From the NCBI RefSeq assembly GCF_018139145.2, contig NC_059475.1, forward strand, positions 18,418,937-18,482,936: a DNA stretch of 64,000 nt, read 5' to 3'. The translations under genes were made by a program, and so were the position numbers. Numbering within the stretch: position 1 is the first letter of the stretch; each line of letters begins with the position of its first letter. Under the pieces are notes generated by a model. That model saw only the letters and a list, made by a program, of their open reading frames with translations. It did no database searches and was not told the origin of the DNA. Origin of the DNA: Gymnogyps californianus (taxonomy: Eukaryota; Chordata; Aves; Accipitriformes; Cathartidae). This document shows positions 1 to 12,100 of the stretch, piece by piece.

Positions 1-119
1 GCAGACTGAGCTGCAACCTCTCCAGTCTCCCAGAGGCTTTTCGTGCTGGCTACCATCATGCTCGTGGTGGGAAGGTCAAGAGAGGGCTGTCGGACAGATT
101 TTGGAGCCTTTGTGGATGT
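1..119 (-). CDS. LSP1: LSP1 coding exon 8, truncated by window start
   Basis: Acceptor tattttccag at 120, then phase 0 TSTKAPKSVRQPSLDLPTTS and MMVASTKSLWETGEVAAQSA to the window edge. Human LSP1 has MAVASTKSRWETGEVQAQSA. The Ser in RQPSLDL (residue 263 in this model) matches the Ser of human RQASIEL, a reported MK2 site, although the hydrophobic residue five positions upstream is Ser here. The remaining exons lie beyond position 1. Confidence 0.94.
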
Positions 120-3100
120 CTGGAAAATAAATGGAGAAAGATCACCATCAGGGAGTTTGTGCTTTTTTTTCCCCTCTAATTGGAGGTCCTCAAGGATGAG
201 GGGTTGTAAAAGGAGACTTGTAGGGTCTTGCTAGTTCCTGCCAGATGCTCTTACCCTTTAAGTAGGGAACACGAGGAAACAAGGATGGGACAGCTCGCTA
301 AAGAAACCTACTTTATGCTGGGGAGGGAGATAGAGACAGGAGAAAGGGTTGCTCCCATCCAAGGGGAGACGATTCAGTTGTCACCTCCCAGATGGTAAGA
401 CTGAGAGGTACAGTGGGAGAGCAATGCCCGAAGAGGGCTCCCTGGAGTGTGGGGCCAGAGAGACAACACAGCAGCCCACCTCAATAGCCTGAGTGTACTG
501 CTCCAGCCTGTCATCAATCTTCGACACAGGGAGGGGAGGCTGAGTCTTCTTTATGCTGTTACTGGAAAGCAGAGGAGAGAAGAGGATTAAGGTGATCCCC
601 CACTGCCTCAAGCAGAAGGGAGGACTTTGAGGGCCACAGGAAGCCTGTCACTCCTGCCCCTCCCCACAGCAGGGCCCTCCAGCATCCTCCATTTGCAGGA
701 AGGGACCTGCTTTACCCCAAGGTCAACCCTAGAAATACCTTTTCTTTATTGAGCGGTTCAGTGACTCTGTTCTGTCCGTGATCTAAAGTGGGAGAGAGAA
801 GACAAAAATATTACTTTTGTCCATGGACCTCAGATGGATGTAGGTCACCTCAGCTGACCATAATTCAACCATTTCTCTTCCCTGATCCCTCACACAGATT
901 TTGGTTAGAAATGCCTGCCTCACTCCCATGTTCCCACACTGGTCAGGGAGACAGCGAGCATCCCCTTTCCTTCTCCTTTCCAAGGCAGGTGAGCAGAATC
1001 CCAACCAAAAGCACCAGTGCACAGTAGCAGCCCAACCAGTTTCAGGGGCATACCAACAATGTGCAGCTTGACTAACAGCTGAAACAGCAACCAAGACCAT
1101 TTTCTCTACTCCCTCTGTTCAAGGACTAGGTGTCTCTCAGACACTTGGTTTCCTAGCCAGACACAACAAAGTGGCAAGTGTGGAAAGACAAGGGGGAAAA
1201 CTAAAGGCACTGCCAGCCATGTCTGCAGAAGAGGAGCCAAGCATGAGAGCAGCACAGGCATGAGTTACATGGACTTTTCCACACCAGAGTAGCACACAGA
1301 CAGGGCAAGTCGGCACATGGAGCCACCTGCAAGGCAGCCCTTCAGGTCAAGCTATTAGGAAAGAGTTTTGCATAAAAGGCTCCTGTGCAAGAACTCTTTG
1401 GCCAAGACAGGAAGGCAAACAAACACTTCACAACCACTGAATAAAGGAAAGCTGAAATGTTGCTAAACCTTACAGCTCTTTTGTGCCCCAGAAAACAAGA
1501 ATACAGAGAGAAAAATCACTTTCAAGTCAAAGGGGAGGCTCTTTCTTAACACCAGCTCGTACAGAGCCAAGGAGCAGCAACCAAGTAACAAGGAGCCTTC
1601 TCACCCTGTATAACTGCTGCCTGTGCCATGGGAAACATCACCTACCAAGTTAGCAGATAAAAAGCAGTGCTAAGTGCTCATTTTAAGATGCATTCAGGAT
1701 GCCAGTGCTATATTTTAGCTAAGCAGAAGACAAGAAAGTGTCACAGAGAGGACACATTTAACAGCTGTGCCCAAGAGCACAAGGCCCATTAGAGAAGAGC
1801 ACAACCATGAAACAGTGCAACCCTGGCTAATAGAGGTGCACTAGGGAGAGTCACTCTGCAGGGTCCCAACACAGCAGCATGACAGATATCCCATCAGCCA
1901 GCTTTTTCTGCTGGGCAGGCTGTCTGCCTGCTGCCAGCTCGCTCCTTTTCTCAGTGCTGCAGGAATTGATGCTTGCCTCTGAGCCGTGACTTAAGAGATT
2001 GGGTTGCTCATCCTTCTGGGACACTGATGGGCAGACTGGCACCTCATGGGGCATAACAGCACCTGAAAGGGGAATCTGGTAGATCCCTGCCTATGTCTCA
2101 GCTTCTCAACCACAAGTAGATAAGATATCAATAGGAAAAAACCTTGCCAACCCTGCCAGAGAGATGCTGTGCAGGTGCAAGCCACCCACAGGTGCTTCCA
2201 AAAGGTCAGAAATGAACATCAAGTTAAATACAGAGGGGCCTAGAAAAGGCTGTAGGTGACAGTAGATCTCAGCATGACAGTCTAGGTGGGAACAAACTTT
2301 CCCTAAGCTATTTGAAGACCACCTCCCCCTGCCCAGCAGGGCAGTTCCTTGCAGCGAGAGTCATGTGTTTCTCTGGTCCAAAGCACTTTCTGAAGGCCAG
2401 AAGAAACCACAGTTGCTCGCTCAGCCAACCTCAAACCTCAGAGCTCACAAGCAGCCTGGGACAAAACAGGGCTGGTACAAGGCTTCCCCCCTGCCACCAC
2501 ACGTCTGTTTCAGCCCCCAGGCCACACTGGCCCTCTGAACCCCAAACACCCCATCACACTGCAACCCAACATGTGCCTGCTCCAGACCTGTACCTGGCCT
2601 CCACCAGCCACAGCTGGCAGGGGAGCTCACCGCCCACTACAGATGCTCTCATCTTTCCACTACAAGCAGTGTTTCTGCTGAGCAATCCTGTGCCAAAACA
2701 CCTTCTTGGTGGTCAATGTGTTCAATTCTTAGCATTCACACAAAGCCCTGCTAGCTGGGGTGTAAAGATCCTCCTTCCTTTGGAAAGATCCCAAGCTCAT
2801 ATTTTTCCTCAACAGCTTTACATTCTGCTTTGTGTATTGGTGAGCTCTGACATCACCATTATAAAACACAGAGACTGTATTTCTAAACCTTTCCCTGGGC
2901 TAATCCGAGCAGCAGCAGTTAAGCTCAGGTCAGGAAGCTATGTGTGTTTTGGGGTTGTAATGACAAAAGTTTCAGCACATAAAACGTGCTGGAAGCGTTT
3001 CCCACATTTCCCCACCAGTCCCACTTCAGGGATGTGCTTTGGCCGCCCCCACCCCACTTTTCAAACCTAACATTAGCACATGGCCTGCATCCAAACCCAC

Positions 3101-6100
3101 CATTTCTCCTCTCTTTTTATTTGACTTTAAAAAGGCTTCTCCATAAAGAACAAGAATCTGATGGTTGTAGATGATGAAACCTTCCTCTTACGATCTATTT
3201 GCTCTTGCAAGAGGAAGTGCTCCTACAATCCTCCCCGTCCAGGAAATATTGACTAAGAAGCAAATAGCACAGATCTAAATGCAAAAAAGCAAAGATAATA
3301 CCAACAGCAGATTAACAGGCTACCCAGGCTCCTCACCATTTCCCTCACTGCTATAATCAACAAGCTTAGGGCTTACGAAGACAATAAGCCATTCACTACA
3401 GAAATCACTTATCTGTATCTATTGTATTTAAAAGCACATGCACAAAACTGAGGATTTGTAGTAAATGCAACAGAAGTCATGAGATGCAATTCAGGTGGTG
3501 TTAAAAAAGGAAGTTTTGCAAGAGCATCAACGCAGACAGATGTGATTGGGAAGGACATGATGCTTTAGAGATCAGGAATCCCAGTTTGTTTAAAAAAACT
3601 TAAGTCACACTTTCTGATTTTATTCTACGTAAGATAGGGAAATTCCAGTGCTTCAAGTTTTTGGGGAAGGGCAATTTCATTTTCTGACTAAGTTCATGTG
3701 TAGTCTTTGACCAAATTCACTACAATATTCCCTGGAGTCCTCAATGAACTTTAGACTTTTACGGTGATTGGCAAAGTATACACAGCGACAGTTACAGCCT
3801 CCAACAGCTCAAGTAGGCAAAGCAGGAGCAGAGGAGGTTGACAACCAAGGAAGATGAGGGAAACAGATCAAGTGATTTGTCCCAGCCTGTAGCAGGATTC
3901 ACACCCTACGTTACTGCAAGCCCTGGATCATCTTTCCTCATCATTAGTTAGGTGCTCTATTGCAATAGTTGCCATGCCTCCAGAGGGGCCCCAGGAACAC
4001 AAACCTTCATGGAGCACACTGCAGTGTGGTCAGAGCATAGCTCCTCCTCTTCCAGGCTGGCAGGGCTTGGGGCCTTCTGGCGTTTTTCTGGTGTTTCTTC
4101 TTCTTCTTCATTTCTCCTTCTCTTCTTTTCCTGAGTGCAGAAAATGAACAAGCCAGGAAGTGAGCTGGTCAAACTGCTTGCTATGCAACAAAAGTGATTT
4201 TTCCCGTCTCCCAGGCTTCCTGCTTTACACTAAACAAACATGTGAGCACAGAAACTTTGAGTTCACATAATCTAATTTTGAAACATCCAGGAAGAAGCTC
4301 GTGTGTCATTTGCAGGGGGGGAATCAGAGAAATTTTGCAGGTTCAGGGTTCCAAAATGATATGGAAAGGGGCCCTTGCATCAGTTAATAAAGATTTCTTA
4401 CCACTATTGAGATAGGAAGATGCGAATTTCTCATTTAGAGGCCACAAGGAGAGCAGCTGCCTTTAGAATAAAGGGCTAGAAAGAGTCACACACACAGTTC
4501 AAATGCAAAAAGCATACTAGTTTCAGCAAGTCAAAATCCATTTGCAGCAAAAGATATTTGAAGCTCAGCCACCCTAATGGACTTGCACACCACTCAAGTT
4601 CCAGCTTTGTCTCTCTTGTTAACCAGGAATTACGCCTCATCAGAAGAGCAAAGAAAGAAAACCTCAGCTGGGAGCAATGCAAGATTTAGAGATACATCAA
4701 GACAAAGTGCTCCAAAGGTGCGATAAAGGCTGGGGAGAGAAAAACAAGCAGTAAAATTCAGATTTGAGTTCTCCTGAAGTGCTACTCACTGCCTACAAAA
4801 ATTACAGGAGAAATAGTAGCACTTTCCTTCTCACTATTACAGGGACATGACTAAACCACCACAAACTCTGGGAGCAAACACATCACCCTCACAAGAGGGC
4901 AGAGGCTGCCTGCCATGACCCCAAGAAGGCACACAGGCCAGAGTGGCACCAGCCCCAGGTTTTGCCATGAAAGCATGTCTACATGGGCTCAACACTCAGC
5001 AGTGTAAGCAGCAATGGTGAGCTGAGTTCTTGGAGAGCAGCATCCAGCCCCAGCTCTCCCACCAGCCCTGTGGAGAGGAGAAAGTCAGCTCCTCCTGATC
5101 CCACCTCTTGCTCGGCTCTCTCCTCTTCCTCCTGCTCTTGGACCTGTTCTTCCTCCTGGCACAGCCTCTCTTCCTCCCCGATAACCACATTCTGCTCCCG
5201 GATCTCCTCCGGGCTTTCCCGATTCAGCTGGATCTGCTCCAGTTTGACTTCAGCTTCGCTCACACCACCGTCCTCTTCTTCATACGACTGTTGTGGAGAC
5301 CTAGAGGTGGGGGAGAGAGGTCAAAGAAGCAAAACATGTTGTTATGAGCCTACAGACACCATCAGGTGCCTCAGACCTCTAGAAATCCAATTTTATCACT
5401 CCCCCAATCTTACAACTTGCTGTGTGTTTTACGCCAGGGCTCACAGCCACTTCATGGTCCCATCCAGTTCCGGTGCCCAGATGCAACAGCAGTCACATCA
5501 CACTCCCACATTTTGAATGTCCAAGACGCAGCTCAACTAAGAGTTGTGGCAGAGCTGAAGGTATCTGCACCTTTCCAGCCTCACCATGGGCAAGACCCGC
5601 AGGAAAACAGAGATCAGACCTCTGCTCAGACCCCAGGCAGAGAAGACACTACCACCATGATGTGGTGCTGGCTCAATTCTCTGCTCGGCTGCAGCCAAAA
5701 TCCCAGATGAACCAGCGTGCTCTGTGGTCCTGGTGCACAAACACAGATCTGATGCTGCCCCCATGGTTCCCAGCATCAATTCAACATGAAGCACCAAACA
5801 CAGCCTTCCTCTGCCTAAACTCATCTTCCATGTTAACAGAGCCTCTTGCTGGAATAGGATCCAACCAACAACACATGAACATGCTTCCCAAGATTCACCT
5901 TTTCCCTAGCTGAAGCTAAACTGCAGGGGAAAGCTGCACAGCCACTCACGTGGGGGTTTTTTTGTTTGCAAGGCACAGTGCTTCACAAGCCCACTGGAAT
6001 AAATTACACCTCTACTCATGTCACTCATGTCATAGCCCAGCAAAACCAAGGAGTCCCAAAGCAGCCAGGGTCACCCCTTGGCTTAGGTTTAAAAAACCAC

Positions 6101-9100
6101 AACAGGGTTTGTACAAGAGGATTCCTCCAGGTCTCTGAGGCTGCAGAGAGGAGACCCAGGAGTATGTTTAAGCAATCAGCTTTGCAAAAGCAGAGCAGCC
6201 CATGCCTTTGGGCACAGTCAGTGGGAGCACGTAACCCCAGAGCTCTCACTGCCTCACAGCTGTGCACCAAGATGTTATTGCCATCTTACTTTCCCTGGCC
6301 AGAGAATAGCTTTCTCCTCCCATCCATTTCTTAGAAAAATCACCCGGCTTGTGACAGCAAGGCTAGAGAGCTGGCTAGCAGGCAGCTGCCAAAGTGCAAG
6401 GCTGACTCACCACTTCTGCCTCACCAGCCAGCATCAAAACATGAAAAAAAGTTCAAGCAAGACTTTTCCACCCACCTCTCTGCTGCGGGGAAGGTAGCTC
6501 ACAGGACAGCCACTGTCCAGCCCTCCTCACTGACCACATGGGGAAAAAAGCTGATACATGCATATGCTGGCTCACTTGGCTTGCTACTAATCATGCTCCC
6601 ACGACAGCGCAGTTACCACAGCAAATGGGCTCTGAAGGCCCAGCTGACTAGTTTCTCTTAACCAGAATGCCAGCAATGCCTCCAGCTAAAGTGCATGCTC
6701 ATATTAAAAATTAAGGCCAGCAGATATGATGCAGTCTATAGGATGCCTTTTGCACCACAGCAATTTTGTATGAGAGGCAGCTAGTCTGACACACCCTCCT
6801 GCATGTAGCTGATATAGCATAGATCTCCCCCCACAAAACGGGGAACGAGAACCAAAAAGAAAATGTGCCTTAGCACCAAGGCCCTCAGGGGATGCACAAG
6901 CTGTTTTAGCTCCATCCAATGGAGAGCAACTGTCTCCATCCCCTCATTCATAGCCGCCACCTAAGTGTCCTTCACATGAAAAAACAGGGTTTGCTCCATA
7001 TTCAGTTAAGCAGGAGAGAGGGGATTGGGAAACCCCGGCCACAGCATTGCTTGTCCCAGCATGGAGCATCCCAGCGAGACACACAGCCTACCTATGCTCA
7101 CACCACACTCCAAGCTTGTCCTTCGGGTGAGGCAGGTGAGCAAGGGCAAAGCTGCTGAAGGAACTTTATAGGGTACAACCACCTGCTAGGAAGCAAGCCC
7201 AGCTTTTGCAAAAAAACCACTCCCAGCAAGCCCACAGGGTCTGAGCCCCTTCAGCTGCCCCTCCCAGCCAGCCTCTAGCCAAAAGCCTCCTCACCTACAG
7301 CTGCTGCCTTTGAAGCACCACCCCTCTCTGATGGGCTTCACCTGCCATGGATGCCACCTCCCCTGCTCAGCACCCTCCTGCCCCGCTACAGAATAAACAC
7401 AAGCATCACATAAAAACCCAAGGAGCAATTTCTGGAGAGGATAACGCAACCCTTCCAGCTAATTCTCTTTTGAAAGCCAAGGAGGGAACAGCAGCAGCCT
7501 TTCTCTCCAGACAAGTTCTTTGCAAGGGGGGCAGAAAAAGAGGCAGCATGCCGAAAAGCAGATGGGGCTGACTTTTGATTGCTCCCACAGATGTTATAAT
7601 CAATGCCGCGGTGAGGTGCTTGAGCAATGCTTGTGGGGTCAGGGCTCCAAAGGTACAGCTTGCAGAGTGGTTTAGCTACAGTGTTTGGAAAAAAGTAAGG
7701 AAGAGGCAAGCTCTATTTATTTGTTCAGCAGTAAATATTAATCTTAGGCATTTTTTCAGTCTCAAGGGTAAAGAAGAGGCTGTGTCATCACAGGGGCAAA
7801 ATTCCCTATAAAATCAAGCTGCCGAGAGAGCTGAGTCACAGAGTTCACATGCAGGTAGATGGTGTCCAAGGGAAGCGGTTAAGGCAAGAGTTTAGTTCAG
7901 CTCAGCAAGGGGAGAGTGATGGGAGATGCGGACTAAACAGCTGGCACACAAGCACCTCTCAGGGCTCTTTGCTGCCTGTTTTCCCCCGCTGAAAGAGGAG
8001 TCAAGCACAAGGTGGGCTGGGGCCATAACACCCACTATGCTGACATGAGCCAGGAAGCAGCAATAACTTAGAACAGCTTTTTAGGCTGGCCTGGATTATG
8101 TTAGAGGCCATTTCAGCCCCTGCAGCAGCTCAGGTGGCTTAAATCCGCTGTTGTCACTCCTCCAAACCCAGGCGTCCTGGCAGGCTGCCATTGCTTGGAG
8201 TGCAAAGCTCAATCCAAACATCCCCAAAGCCTGGGGCAGTCCCTGAGCCTGCTCCTCCCCACTAGCCCAGATGGCAGGCAGAGAGCATCCGTCCCAGCGG
8301 TGTGGGGCCCATCCTGCCCTGCTGATGCTCCAGCCTCTGGCCTTGTTCTTATGCATGCTAGGCTTGACCTGGGCTTGGTCACCCCTCCTCGGGGACTGTC
8401 CTTTTTCTGGACACGTTGGTTCCCCTCCCCTTGGTCCAGCTGTGTCCTACCCACCTCTGTTTGCGCTGCTCGAGCTTCTGGGACCAGTCACTGAACCCCT
8501 CATCCTCCTCCAGCTCCGAAGTCCCAGACGGCTTAAAGTCATAGCTGAAACACAGCAAGAATGAAAATTAGGATGAGAGAGATGCAAAAAAAACCAGACC
8601 TGGCCCGAAAGAGCCGCAGCCTGATACTGTCCTTCTATCCCTCCAGTTATTGCATCTTCCTTCCTCTGGCTGCTCCCAAATCCCACTTGAAGCCTTATCT
8701 TCCGTTACAGGAAAAACACCTTTGCCACGTGCTTAGGAGCGCCCTTGTACAAAGGGGGTCTCTCAGGGCACCACTGCAAGATGGAGAGGAAGAAGGAGCA
8801 GCTCTGTGTCTCCAGCAGGAGCACCCCACCGCCTGCCTGGTCTCTGGGGTCGCACACAAGCGAGCAAAAGACAAGCAGCACATCAAAACCAAAAAGTCCA
8901 TGGTCGTCTTCTGTACTGGAGCTGGCCCTACCTTGTTTGAACCAGAGGTGTTTCAAACTCACTTGCTGCTTGTCCTACGCTTGTACGCAGCCCCATAGAA
9001 AAGATATCGGCAGGAGCTGGCCTAAACTGATCACTGGATGAGGAAGGCAAGAAGGCCCAAAGATGAGGACACTGGCTCAAGTTCTGGGTTGGATCCTCAT

Positions 9101-12100
9101 GTTCCCCTACAGCTTTGAGCCAGTCACATGCACTTGCATGACTCTGGCTCCCTGCTGGTGAATACCCTAACGCTGTACAGAGCCACAGCCCTCCCGGAGC
9201 GCACAGCTGCCGGCACCAGATGCGGGCTGGCCGTGCACAGGGATTGTTGAGCTTTTCCTATTTCTTTCCTTGCGTTCGCAAGGAGACTCGTCTTCCGGCC
9301 GGGGGTTCTGGGTGAACAGCCACGTTGCAAGCATTGGCCTGAGGAGGTGGCTTCACAGATGTTTTTGGGATGCAGGGCGGTCATGTCACCTGGGAATGGG
9401 AATTAGGATGTGGGACTCGCAGATTAGTTTAAAACTCAGAGGTTCAAAGTATGTAATAAACGTGGGTGAGTCTTTTCTTTGCCTTTCTGGACTCTTAGGA
9501 GGTGTCAGGAGATGCTTACCCTCCTCCGTGACCCCGGTGGCTTGAAATATGGGGCATTTCTCTGAGATTCGGGAGTCTCACATTGAACTGACTGCAGGAG
9601 CTGAGGGTTTATGAAAAACACGTGCCCTCCCCAGGCTCACCAGGGACGGTAGCAGGGGGTGCGCACCCAAAATGGCTGCTCAGCCACAAGTTTGAGCACA
9701 GCCCAGCTTGTGCCATGCTTCAGCATCCCCTTAGACTGCCAAGCAGTGATGCCACATAGGTCTAGGACACTGCAGCCTAGGCTGGGTTATTTTCCGCTGC
9801 GTGTGTAGCAGTAGCTTGTGGATGCCCCAGGATAACACTCAGGGAATTTGATGTGGAGCCAGGACGGGACCACGGATCTGCTTGTCCCTGGTCAAGGCTT
9901 CAGGTGAGCTGCAGCATTGATGATGCCCAAGGAAGAATCGCTCTGATATTTGTGGCCCTGGCCACAAACGTGTGCTCAGGCTATCAGAAAAGCTCCCAGG
10001 GAGCAAGGGAGACCAGCCAAATGCTGTTTGAAAACTGGTCACTTCCCTGTGCCCCTCTGCAAACACAGCCCCAGGAGAAGCACCGAGCCAGCACAGCCCC
10101 ATCAGCACCACATAAGCTGACATCTATCCCTCTGGCTCCCAAGGCCATGCATGTCTTTCCTGCAAACCCATCGTTTTACAGGTTATTTCTCTTTTTTTTA
10201 GTGGGGGAAAGGGAGGAGAGGAGCTTTGCTCTGTCCCTTTGGTGCAAGGAAATTCCGAGGGTAGGTTTGCACAAACAGGAGTGACATGGATGGGATGAGT
10301 CCCAGCGCAGGAAGAGCTGAGGGGAGGGGGCAGTGTTTACACAAGAGAGAGCCAAGCTTTTTGGAAGATTAATAGCCAGGGCTGACCCCAGCTGCATGAG
10401 CAAGCCCAGGTGGCTGTCAGCAGCTGCAGAAGAAACCAGGGGATGGCCAGAGAAGAAGAAACATCCTTCTGGTGAAGCCTGGTCTAGCAAGCTCAAGCAT
10501 CATGGAGCAGGGAGCAAACCCCTCATTTTAGGAGTTGTTCTTGTCATTGCCCCCTTCTCAGATGCTTAAGCACTCAATTAAATTTAGGCAACACCAATGG
10601 TCCCGTGGGGTCAGCAGCGTGTCTGCCTATGCGCACGGGACTGGAACCTGCAAGCTGGGTTACTGGGGCTGCTGCATGCTGCTCTGTGCCCGAGGCTGTT
10701 CACAGCATCTCCCAGTAAAGCAGAGACCAGAGATCATGTCTGCCATTTTAAAGACCTTCATGAATTATTTTCCAGGCCCCATTTGAAGGGAGGTTTGGAA
10801 AAGCTAACGATTATTATTACTTTCCAGAGCTTCTGTTTGCTTTTAGGGCAGACTACAGTGGTTTTGTCTGCAGAATATCACCGGGTGTATTTCCACAAAA
10901 GATTTTGAAGCTTCTTTGCAAAGCTTTGAGACCAAAAAAGAAAAAAAGTTCTGAATAATTTTGAAGGTATCTAAGAAAGAACTGATCTTTGCATGGAAAA
11001 AAATAGATTTTTATAAATAGCTTTTGCTATTTTTCCAGTAAAATGAAGCTGCTGCTTCCCTCTGACTGTGATCCCAAATCCTGCCACCACTTTTCCATTG
11101 TGTTTAATATATATAGCAATAAGTTGAACACATAAATAGTGGGAAGACTGGGGTCTTTAAGACAGAGTTTGGCAACTCAGAGTGCAAACTGGTTTTTTGG
11201 CAGCCCCAATGCTGCACAGCACCTGGGCTGCTGAACCATGGACACGGTGAGGCTGTGGTGGGATGCTGGGGACATGACTGGTCATCCTATCCCTTCTCCA
11301 GGGGTTTCCTCTCTGACAGCAGATAGCTCAGCATCTCCATATATGCCTCCTGAGCTATTTCTATTTAGGACCTGCCCCATTAAAGCATCAAGTTAACTTA
11401 ACCCTTAGAGCTGTGAACTGCACCAGCTCAGGAGCAGCTCCGTGCTCCCCACTGCCGGGGCCACATCCTCTGAGGGAGGAGCGGGGAGCCCACCCAGGAG
11501 AGGTGATCGCTCGCTTGGCCACCAGCACCATGATCTGCCCAGGGTTGTGCATCATATCCTCAGGGACATGTCTGTCTTCGCACGTATCAGGAACTTCCGT
11601 TAGTTTCGGCGTAGGATGATTCACAAGCTGAAATTTAACCAGGCACTGAAATCCCTGGTGATGGGGACTCCCTGCCTGAGCTCAGCCTTACCCAAGCTGT
11701 CATAGTTTAAACTCTCAGGGCAGTAAAACACCCAGCCTCCAAGCAAAAACAAGAGCAACGCAGGGATTCTGGCTTTTTCTGCCCAAACTAGAAACACACT
11801 ATCTGTTAGTCTGGGCTAAATTCCCCAACCCAAACCTATTAGGGAACTTCCCCATATCCCCAAACCACCCTGAACAACAGAGACACTTGCTCAGTGGATG
11901 CTGGAGAGTTTTGCTGCAAGGAGAGAGTGTGTCGCTGAAGGATTTATCTGCGGGTATTACTTACTGGTTTTCCTGTGCTGGACCCGCGCTCTCCGAGCAG
12001 GAGACTGTGCCGTTCAAGCCCTCTTCTGCCTGGGACCTCAGCTGCTTCTCCCGCTCCCGCCGCCGCCGCTCTCTCGCTGCCTCCTCCTCGTCTTCCACAC

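Larger units (their letters stand above)
5301..11964 (-). other. LSP1: LSP1 introns 2 and 3
   Basis: Intron 3 spans 5301-8454 and intron 2 spans 8545-11964, separated by exon 3. Nothing coding recognised. A MIR-like fragment lies at about 9060-9150, and 10900-11170 is AT-rich. Confidence 0.6.

Noticed and set aside
2312..3070. 252-codon plus-strand open frame in LSP1 intron 5
   Set aside because: No family resemblance, Ser/Pro/His-rich, antisense to an intron, no splice or promoter support.
5105..5300. LSP1 exon 4 as a simple low-complexity artefact
   Set aside because: Kept as an exon: its phases fit both neighbours exactly and it sits in the position of the human acidic exon.
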